A stretch of 11,922 nucleotides of DNA from ChocPot-Mid sp964511865. GTDB taxonomy: Bacteria; Bacteroidota; Ignavibacteria; Kapaibacteriales; UBA2268. This document shows, one piece after another, positions 7,601 to 11,922 of this stretch. The notes below the pieces were generated by a model, which was not told the origin of the DNA, did not search any database, and worked only from the letters and a program-made list of their open reading frames with translations. How positions within the stretch are numbered: position 1 is the stretch's first letter; each line of letters begins with the position of its first letter. The stretch spans positions 1-11,922 of the forward strand of contig CAZEHW010000098.1 of assembly GCA_964511865.1 (NCBI GenBank), given 5' to 3'. A program made the translations under genes and the position numbers.

Positions 7601-8141
7601 TGATATGCCTCTGAATCTGAAGTTAATCTGGACTGAAGTTGAAAATGCTGACTTTTACACACTAAATTTAGCTTCTGACAATCAATTCAAAAACATGCTC
7701 TTTGAAAAAGACTCCATTTATTGGTACACCTATAAATTTTCAGATGAACTTGAAAGCTATAAAATCTATATGTGGCGTGTCAGGGCAAATAATGTAAGTG
7801 GAGGCAGTCAGTGGTCTGAAACAAGAATGTTTGTTACAGGTAGTCAGGTTGACGTAGAAGAGAGTAATGATAATTTTAAATTTGTAATTAGTCCAAATCC
7901 ATTTTCATCCGAAGTAAATTTTGGAATTGAATTGAATGAGTCGGCTTCTGTTTCGTTGAGAATATATGATTTGTTGGGAAATGAAATAATCAAATTAGCT
8001 GACAGGCAATTTGAAAAAGGTGCTTATGTCTTATCATTAACATCTGATAAGTTAAATAATAATTTTTCATCAAATATTTACATCGCAAATTTGACAGTTA
8101 ATGGAGTGCAGATAGTTAGAAGGATTGTTTATTTAAAATAG
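4680..8141 (+). CDS. Secreted beta-propeller/fibronectin-III protein with type IX sorting domain
   Basis: 1153 residues. A signal peptide covers about 1-21 (MKSIYYLLIVLLLLTVKGFS). A helical, charged region (22-100) precedes a propeller that opens with WIERGSNNLAGR (105-116) and runs to about 760. Asp-box (BNR) turns are seen at SDNEGLTW (185), STDNGETF (241), SPDAGSTW (337), SHDNGKTW (380), SNDRGQNW (623) and SYDHGQTF (674), as in sialidase/sortilin/xyloglucanase-like propellers. Three fibronectin-III-like repeats follow at about 769-859, 866-956 and 961-1053, each with a FxWRV/YYWRIK/MWRVRA strand. Residues ~1066-1153 are a type A C-terminal sorting domain (FVISPNPFSSEVNF, LRIYDLLGNEI, YIANLTVNGVQIVRRIVYLK) used by the type IX secretion system to reach the cell surface or medium. 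No catalytic residues for a glycosidase can be named, so an adhesin or binding role is equally possible. It stands alone, divergent from kaiC. Confidence 0.9.
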   Translation: MKSIYYLLIVLLLLTVKGFSQPFSSNLEFQLMKEENPNFKLERKKWMEDMHRTAPGNDYKLLNSALREQKQLARKNKIESLLNSATKDIHLLSDTVGDGKLVGKWIERGSNNLAGRMLTCDIDWENNLIYNASSGGNIWRGTLEGQDWTCLNNGLQMTNIVLLKVINHNNNKRIFAVTGTRGYYSDNEGLTWEKSTGLEKPQNWGGVRRAVMSNDESHYIYFLGNEWDYDISKSVTCIYRSTDNGETFESLYKSQISVDRCDLWTPKYYSSDVYFLHLDTLSKIKSDGTVEKITNIDNIDFNNYKAGRLSGSSNENGTTVFLWLQNKADNFSHFYSSPDAGSTWETLGTIDYGPFSTNSFEASCIHPEALYFGGVNCSRSHDNGKTWQIVNKWPEYYGNMEGKLHADLPAISSFMNPEGEEVIIISTDGGTYISYDNLISVQNISMHNLNVSQYYSTYSYHDDPDIIFVGSQDQGFQRTTAVANDGTHSFQQTISGDYAHLTSSDGGNTLWHVYPGFTMVYKFLAQPSMTSSASLDFDSCGNGGLWMRPVLADPKDPNVAYLAGGGNDGYHHIWKLNYSGGSIKWNQMPYQFSNTDVVSALAISNINQDLFYAMTNNGDFFYSNDRGQNWSLSEGFARLGGHYFYGASIAPSNVDTNTVYIAGSGYNNPGAYVSYDHGQTFIPMNEGLPNTLVYRIAVSDDDEYIFAATAVGPYVYVKSDEKWYDIAGMNTPDQTFWCVEYIPSIMTARFGTYGRGIWDFKIEGVNSIAEVMLTEPVNEQEEVELKPNLKWTLSENATFYQLQVAKDKGFQEIIFQDDSVLTNNFEIAELKPNGTYFWRVKARNNKLSSTWSSAFSFKTIVVNPQIPNMIYPENNARQVPLIPTFQWEPVPYASSYHLQVSKSEDFSTFEIDEENITENTYEDLYYFTYGTTYYWRIKSKINDLESNFSDTYQFTTVAPKPGTPTLVYPSFGQSDMPLNLKLIWTEVENADFYTLNLASDNQFKNMLFEKDSIYWYTYKFSDELESYKIYMWRVRANNVSGGSQWSETRMFVTGSQVDVEESNDNFKFVISPNPFSSEVNFGIELNESASVSLRIYDLLGNEIIKLADRQFEKGAYVLSLTSDKLNNNFSSNIYIANLTVNGVQIVRRIVYLK

Positions 8142-8195
8142 ATTTTTCAGAAATGGAAAGTAATTTTTATATTTTTAAATAAATGGATTTTCTTT

Positions 8196-8209
8196 ATCCC
8201 GTTAGGGAT
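8196..8209. repeat. Small hairpin between the secreted-protein gene and mtnA
   Basis: ATCCC-GTTA-GGGAT forms a 5-bp stem with a 4-base loop and continues as TGCAAATCTGTAGA. No T-run follows, so it is not a convincing intrinsic terminator. It resembles CCCGTAGGGAT-type dispersed words of Bacteroidetes genomes, but only one copy is present here. Confidence 0.35.
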
Positions 8210-8250
8210 TGCAAATCTGTAGATGCTGGTTTAATTTAATCTAAACAAAA

Positions 8251-9372
8251 ATGAAATTTAAAGGAAAACATTACAGAGCAATTTGGGAGGACGAACAAAA
8301 TCCTCCTGCTGTTCATATTATAAACCAAACACTGCTCCCTCATAAATTTGAAACTGTACGGCTTTCTAATTCTGAAATGTTCATTACCGCAATTAAAGAT
8401 ATGTGGGTTAGAGGCGCTCCCCTTATTGGTGTAACAGCCGCTTATGCCATGTATCAGGCATCTTCGGAAAGTGAAAATGGAAATAAATTCAGAGATAAAC
8501 TTTTTAATTTTGCACAAAAACTTAAAAATACAAGACCAACTGCTGTTAATCTCGAATGGGCAGTTAATAAGCAAATGAATATAATTGAAAAATGCGAAAA
8601 CCTTGATGAATGCAGAAAACAGCTATTAATTTCTGCAAGAAAAATTGCTGAAGATGATGTTGATAATTGTAGAAAAATCGGAGAATATGGTTTTAAATTA
8701 ATTAAAGAAATTGCTGACAAAAAAGCTCTGAGAAGAGATGACAATACAGTCAATATTCTTACTCACTGCAATGCCGGCTGGTTGGCAACCGTTGATTGGG
8801 GAACAGCAACTTCACCCATTTATTTTGCTCATAAGGAAGGAATCAAGATTCACGTTTGGGTTGACGAAACACGACCGAGAAATCAGGGAGCTAAACTTAC
8901 TTCATGGGAGTTAAACAACGAAGGAATTCCAAATACAATTATAGTTGATAATGCTGGCGGACATCTTATGCAGAACGGTCTTGTCGATATGGTCATTGTG
9001 GGTAGTGACCGAACAACTTTTACAGGAGATGTTGCCAATAAAATTGGTACCTATCTCAAGGCACTTGCCGCAAAGGATAATAATATTCCTTTTTATGTGG
9101 CTTTGCCATCATCAACAATTGATTTTGAAACCGAGGATGGTATCAAAGAAATACCTATAGAGGAGAGAAATCCTGAGGAGGTTCTTTTTGTTGATGGTCT
9201 GTGCAATGGAGAAATCAAAAAAGTTTTAATTCCACCTGTCGACAGCAAGGCTTCAAACTTTGCTTTTGACATAACTCCGGCACGTCTTGTAACGGGTTTA
9301 ATAACCGAAAAAGGAATTTGTAAATCAGACAAAGAGAGTATACTGAATTTATTTCCTGAAAGAAAAAAATGA
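8251..9372 (+). CDS. mtnA: S-methyl-5-thioribose-1-phosphate isomerase
   Basis: 373 residues, the usual length. The enzyme isomerises methylthioribose-1-phosphate to methylthioribulose-1-phosphate in methionine salvage and can also act on 5-deoxyribose-1-phosphate. Family motifs seen: MWVRGAPLIGVTAAYAMY (51-68), THCNAGWLAT (171-180) with the catalytic Cys at 173, DETRPRNQGAKLTSWEL (205-221), GSDR (251-254) with the catalytic Asp at 253, and GDVANKIGTY (259-268). The Cys-Asp spacing of 80 residues equals that of Bacillus subtilis MtnA (160 and 240). The ATG lacks a clear Shine-Dalgarno sequence (AATCTAAACAAAA precedes it), which is common in this phylum. eIF2B-like relatives lack this Cys/Asp combination. 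Downstream are 266 bp of repeats, then an aldolase-family gene on the same strand. Confidence 0.96.
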   Translation: MKFKGKHYRAIWEDEQNPPAVHIINQTLLPHKFETVRLSNSEMFITAIKDMWVRGAPLIGVTAAYAMYQASSESENGNKFRDKLFNFAQKLKNTRPTAVNLEWAVNKQMNIIEKCENLDECRKQLLISARKIAEDDVDNCRKIGEYGFKLIKEIADKKALRRDDNTVNILTHCNAGWLATVDWGTATSPIYFAHKEGIKIHVWVDETRPRNQGAKLTSWELNNEGIPNTIIVDNAGGHLMQNGLVDMVIVGSDRTTFTGDVANKIGTYLKALAAKDNNIPFYVALPSSTIDFETEDGIKEIPIEERNPEEVLFVDGLCNGEIKKVLIPPVDSKASNFAFDITPARLVTGLITEKGICKSDKESILNLFPERKK

Positions 9373-9509
9373 TAAATGATAAAAATAGTCATCCTGAGCT
9401 TGTCGAAGGCGGTCATCCTGAGCTTGTCGAAGCTGGTCATCCTGAAGGGTCGACTGACCCTGAGCTTGTCGAAGGATGTTTGTTAATTAGAAATCAGGAA
9501 CTTTAAATT

Positions 9510-9635
9510 ATGAATGAAGAAACAGAAATCGGTTCACGGTTCACTGCTCACGGTTCACTTCAAAATGAGCTTGTCGAATGCGGTCATCCTGAGCTTGTCG
9601 AAGGATGTTTGTTAATTAGAAATCAGGAACTTTAA
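9510..9635 (+). other. 41-codon repeat-derived open frame ending 3 bp before the aldolase start
   Basis: The first 129-bp unit carries the same ATG and AGGAAC ribosome-binding site as the aldolase start. Its frame encodes MNEETEIGSRFTAHG and on, closing through HPELVEGCLLIRNQEL to TAA at 9633-9635. Because 129 is divisible by 3 it is in frame with the aldolase, and the stop precedes the second ATG (9639) by three bases. It is probably a by-product of the duplication. If translated it could couple ribosomes to the aldolase start. Confidence 0.3.
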
Positions 9636-9687
9636 ATTATGAATGAAGAAACAGAAATCGGTTCACGGTTCACTGCTCACGGTTCAC
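9531..9687. repeat. GGTTCAC heptamer array, once in each 129-bp unit
   Basis: 9531-9558 reads as four heptamers: GGTTCAC, GGTTCAC, TGCTCAC, GGTTCAC. The same array recurs at 9660-9687, inside the aldolase reading frame as residues 8-16. The 7-bp period matches the filler of the 104-bp units and the array at 11128, although the sequence differs. Confidence 0.7.
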
Positions 9688-10373
9688 TTCAAAATGAGCT
9701 TGTCGAATCACGTCATCCTAAGCTTGTCGAAGGATGCAATACCGTCGAAGGATATACAAAATTTATCTGTAATTTCACTCACACAGATTGCATCAAAACT
9801 AATGAGATTGAAGAGTTATCTTTTTACAGAACAAAATTATTTGATATAGGTCTTATTGGTTCCTTCGGCAATAATATTTCTTATGGCAATATAAGCAGGA
9901 GAACTAATAAAAATGAATTTATTATTAGCGGAACAAATACAGGGAAACCAAAGATTACCAACAAAGAACATTATTCAAAAGTTACAGGTTGGAATATCAG
10001 CAAAAATCAGATTGTATGTGAGGGATTAATTCCTGCATCATCAGAAACTCTTTCTCATGCGGCTATCTATGAAAAACTTGACAATATGAATGCAGTAATT
10101 CATATTCATAATAAAATACTTTGGGAAAAATATTTTAATGTTTTACCAACAACTTCAGAAAAAGCAAGTTACGGAACTGTCGAATTAGCTTTAGAAATCC
10201 GGAAAATATTAGCTGATGAAACAGTTTTGAAAAAAGGAATAATTATTCTTGGAGGTCATCGTGATGGAATTCTTTTGTTTGGACAATCTCTCAAAGAAGC
10301 ATATAACAATCTCATTTCTATATATAATGAAAATATGACCAATAACAAAAGGATAGTATATGAAAAAAATTAA
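9639..10373 (+). CDS. Class II aldolase/adducin-family protein with a repeat-derived N-terminus
   Basis: 244 residues. The fold begins near residue 37 (EGYTKFICNF) and includes IGSFGNNISYGNISRR (73-88), FIISGTNTGKP (94-104), the acid-bearing PASSETLSHAAIYE (132-145, Glu136), the metal-binding pair HIH (His155, His157) and a third His in GGHRDG (207). The family covers fuculose/methylthioribulose phosphate aldolases and the dehydratase MtnB. Beside mtnA, a likely substrate is methylthioribulose-1-phosphate or 5-deoxyribulose-1-phosphate. Aldolase or dehydratase cannot be decided from sequence. Residues 1-36 are unlike the family: they are encoded by the second 129-bp repeat and contain RHPKLVEG, the repeat word. 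No other in-frame ATG, GTG or TTG lies between 9639 and the domain, so the repeat supplies the start and its AGGAAC ribosome-binding site. The last 14 bp overlap the hydrolase gene. Confidence 0.85.
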   Translation: MNEETEIGSRFTAHGSLQNELVESRHPKLVEGCNTVEGYTKFICNFTHTDCIKTNEIEELSFYRTKLFDIGLIGSFGNNISYGNISRRTNKNEFIISGTNTGKPKITNKEHYSKVTGWNISKNQIVCEGLIPASSETLSHAAIYEKLDNMNAVIHIHNKILWEKYFNVLPTTSEKASYGTVELALEIRKILADETVLKKGIIILGGHRDGILLFGQSLKEAYNNLISIYNENMTNNKRIVYEKN

Positions 10374-11115
10374 AATAACGATTAAAGGTATTGAAAGAGA
10401 CTTAGCGGCACAACTTGATATGCCTGATTCCATGAAATATAATTCAACAGCTATATTTGCACATTGCTTCACTTGTACCAAGGATTTAAAATCAATAAAT
10501 AATATTAACGATGGCTTGAATTCAAGGGGTATTGCAGTTTTAAGATTTGATTTTACAGGTTTGGGAGGGAGCAGTGGTGATTTTTCAAAATCGAGTTTCG
10601 CAACTAATATTGAGGATTTACTTCAAGCTTCAAAATTTCTTGAAGAAAACTACCAAGCACCTCAACTTCTCATAGGACATTCTCTTGGTGGTGCGGCAGT
10701 AATACAGGTAACTGATAAAATTCCTTCTGTTAGAGCTGTAGCAACTATTGCGGCTCCGTATTATCCTGAACATCTTGAAAATATCATTAACATATCTAAG
10801 CAAAAATCCAAAGGAAACGAAAATGTTAAAGTTACTATTGCAGGCAGGCAATTCGAGATATCCAGTGAATTTTACCATGATTTAGATGAAAAAACAATGA
10901 AGCAAAAAATCAGAAATTTAAATAAACCGCTTTGTGTTTTACATTCACCACTTGATGAAACAGTTGGAATCGAACATGCAACAAAAATATTCGTAACAGC
11001 TAAACATCCAAAAAGTTTTATTTCGCTTGATAAAGCAGACCACTTATTGCTCAATCCCGATGATTCAAAATATGCAGGCAGAGTTATTGCAGTATGGGCT
11101 TCAAGATATATTTAA
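10360..11115 (+). CDS. Alpha/beta hydrolase (single-domain form of the hydrolase-OsmC family)
   Basis: 251 residues. The N-terminal KIKITIKGIERDLAAQLDMP and FAHCFTCTKDLKSINNI resemble the hydrolase half of the alpha/beta hydrolase-OsmC fusion proteins. The nucleophile elbow is GHSLGG (Ser108), the likely acid is Asp199 in HSPLDETV and the likely base His228 in KADHLL; RFDFTGLGGSSGDF (62-75) is the usual oxyanion-side loop. The C-terminus ends at VWASRYI with no OsmC domain and no second ORF following. The start overlaps the aldolase stop by 14 bp in another frame, with AAAGGA six bases before the ATG, so the two are probably translated together. The substrate is unknown; esterase, peroxidase-partner or lipase-like functions are all possible. 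Confidence 0.88.
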   Translation: MKKIKITIKGIERDLAAQLDMPDSMKYNSTAIFAHCFTCTKDLKSINNINDGLNSRGIAVLRFDFTGLGGSSGDFSKSSFATNIEDLLQASKFLEENYQAPQLLIGHSLGGAAVIQVTDKIPSVRAVATIAAPYYPEHLENIINISKQKSKGNENVKVTIAGRQFEISSEFYHDLDEKTMKQKIRNLNKPLCVLHSPLDETVGIEHATKIFVTAKHPKSFISLDKADHLLLNPDDSKYAGRVIAVWASRYI

Positions 11116-11127
11116 TTTTAAAATTCT

Positions 11128-11154
11128 ATTAACAATTAACAATTAACAATTAAT
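11128..11154. repeat. ATTAACA heptamer array
   Basis: Three full ATTAACA units and an imperfect fourth (ATTAAT) run without interruption at the convergent junction of the hydrolase and DHH genes. The minus-strand DHH stop codon (11138-11136) lies inside it. Just to the left, AATTTTAAAATT (11114-11125) is a perfect palindrome, too AT-rich and short to call a terminator. Confidence 0.85.
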
Positions 11155-11922
11155 TTCTCTACTTCTTTGATAACGATTGCTTTTGCTTCATCCATCGGGA
11201 TATTATAAAGTCTTGCTCCTGCCGCATGCTGATGACCTCCGCCATTAAATTTTGTGGCAACTTCACGAATAAAAATATTACCTTTTGAACGGAAGGATAT
11301 GCGGATTTCATCAGTATCGAGCATTTGTGAAAACAAAATACCAACTTGTGTTCCCTTAATTGTCAATGATTGCTCAACAATATCTTCTACATCTTCGTTT
11401 GATGCTTCTGCTCTTTTAAAATGTTCTGCAGTCAAAGTCATAACACACAATTTTCCGTCAAACAACATTTCTAATCCTGCGAATGCTTCACCTAAAAGTT
11501 TGACAACTCTGGCTGGTCGTGTATTATAAATCTTTTCAAAAAGCATTACCGGGTCGGCTCCGCAATCAATCAAATCAGCAATGATTGTGTGAGTACTCCC
11601 GTCTGTCCTCGGAAACCTGAAAGTCCCGGTATCTGTCATTATAGCGGCATATAAGCACTCGGAAATAGCTTTATTCAATTGAAATTCATTATTTGATTTT
11701 ATCAGATAATATACAAGTTCACCCGCAGAAGTAGCATTATCATCAACCAGATAAATATCGGCAAATTCCTTTGGATTAATATGATGGTCAATCACAATTT
11801 TCTTAGCATTTGATTTTTTAATAACTTCGGCAGGGCTTTTTGTTCTGTCAATATCATTCAAATCAATAACAATAATTGCATCAGAAGTTAAGATATATTC
11901 TTCTGTTTCTTTGTTTTTATCA
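11136..11922 (-). CDS. DHH-family phosphoesterase, NrnA-like (oligoribonuclease/pAp phosphatase), 5' end cut by window edge
   Basis: The frame is open from the right edge for 261 codons and must begin outside. A TTG at 11861 is an internal Leu of IIVIDLNDIDRT, the second acidic motif of the DHH domain, not a start. Visible motifs: VIDHHINP (DHH motif), LVDDNATSAGELVYYLI, AIMTDTGTFRFPRTDG (next metal-ligand Asp), and a DHHA1 domain ending in FNGGGHQHAAGA. NrnA-type enzymes degrade 2-5-nucleotide RNAs and dephosphorylate 3'-phosphoadenosine 5'-phosphate with manganese. About 70 N-terminal residues are missing compared with the usual length. The last residues (LIVNC) and the TAA stop are encoded by the ATTAACA array, so the tail appears shaped by repeat growth. 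It converges on the hydrolase gene with a 20-bp gap. Confidence 0.9.
   Translation of the reverse strand, partial: DKNKETEEYILTSDAIIVIDLNDIDRTKSPAEVIKKSNAKKIVIDHHINPKEFADIYLVDDNATSAGELVYYLIKSNNEFQLNKAISECLYAAIMTDTGTFRFPRTDGSTHTIIADLIDCGADPVMLFEKIYNTRPARVVKLLGEAFAGLEMLFDGKLCVMTLTAEHFKRAEASNEDVEDIVEQSLTIKGTQVGILFSQMLDTDEIRISFRSKGNIFIREVATKFNGGGHQHAAGARLYNIPMDEAKAIVIKEVEKLIVNC

Larger units (their letters stand above)
9388..9736 (+). repeat. Cluster of CATCCTGAGCTTGTCGAAGG words with a 129-bp tandem duplication
   Basis: Full or nearly full words lie at 9388-9409, 9412-9432, 9459-9478, 9583-9607 and 9712-9736. Core fragments (GAGCTTGTCGAA) are at 9567-9578 and 9696-9707, and a trace (GTCGAAGGAT) just after the last word. 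A degenerate copy near 9436 contains the hairpin AGGGTC-GACT-GACCCT (9446-9461). Units 9462-9590 and 9591-9719 are a 129-bp direct repeat differing only in three bases (GCG at 9580-9582 versus CAC at 9709-9711), followed by a 17-bp partial third unit. The near identity points to recent duplication. Words run in the direction of transcription, as do those behind the kaiC operon. The cluster fills the mtnA-aldolase gap and enters the aldolase reading frame. Confidence 0.85.

Noticed and set aside
8196..8209. Intrinsic terminator of the secreted-protein gene
   Set aside because: The stem is only five base pairs and no T-run follows.
8236..8753. Two minus-strand frames opposite mtnA
   Set aside because: They are antisense to strongly conserved MtnA codons and show no recognisable domain or start signal.
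9388..9736. CRISPR array
   Set aside because: The words are irregularly spaced, some are adjacent with almost no spacer, the spacers are themselves duplicated, and no cas gene is present.
11859..11861. TTG start giving a 241-residue DHH protein wholly inside the window
   Set aside because: The frame continues upstream with DHH-family sequence (SDAIIVIDLND), so this codon is an internal Leu and the gene runs off the right edge.

Overview
AT-rich chromosomal window from a bacterium of the Bacteroidota/Ignavibacteriota/Kapabacteria (FCB) lineage. The assignment rests on a type IX secretion C-terminal sorting domain, a PorT-like outer-membrane barrel protein, and promoter elements resembling the Bacteroidetes TAnnTTTG -7 box. 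The genus cannot be told from the sequence.

Left part, all on the minus strand: a porin-family beta-barrel gene cut by the left edge (1-632); a 520-bp gene-free stretch built of dispersed and tandem repeats (633-1152); and a compact four-gene operon (4372 down to 1153) encoding a double-ATPase KaiC, two different KaiB proteins and a PAS/coiled-coil protein. The PAS protein looks like the sensor half of a histidine kinase without its kinase domain. This is a KaiA-less, non-cyanobacterial Kai module. The barrel gene and kaiC carry the same upstream arrangement at identical distances from their start codons: a TAnnTTTG-like box, a 9-bp GTTACATAA element, and a CRP/FNR-like element 21 bp further upstream. 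This suggests one regulator controls both.

Centre: a 307-bp divergent intergenic region leads into a 1153-residue secreted protein (4680-8141, plus strand) with a signal peptide, Asp-box beta-propeller blades, three fibronectin-III-like domains and a type IX sorting domain.

Right part: mtnA (8251-9372), a class II aldolase-family gene (9639-10373) and an overlapping alpha/beta hydrolase (10360-11115) form a plus-strand cluster probably linked to methylthioadenosine/5'-deoxyadenosine salvage. A DHH-family phosphoesterase (11136 to the right edge, minus strand) converges on it and runs off the window.

The most unusual layer is the repeat ecology. A word of about 20 bp (CATCCTGAGCTTGTCGAAGG, read as HPELVEG) occurs in two clusters. 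It is part of a 104-bp tandem repeat that supplies the stop codon of the PAS gene, and of a 129-bp tandem repeat that supplies the start codon and first ~36 residues of the aldolase. The filler inside both repeats, and a third array forming the 3' end of the DHH gene, all run on a 7-bp period although the heptamer differs at each place. No rRNA, tRNA, CRISPR array, transposase or integrase was seen.
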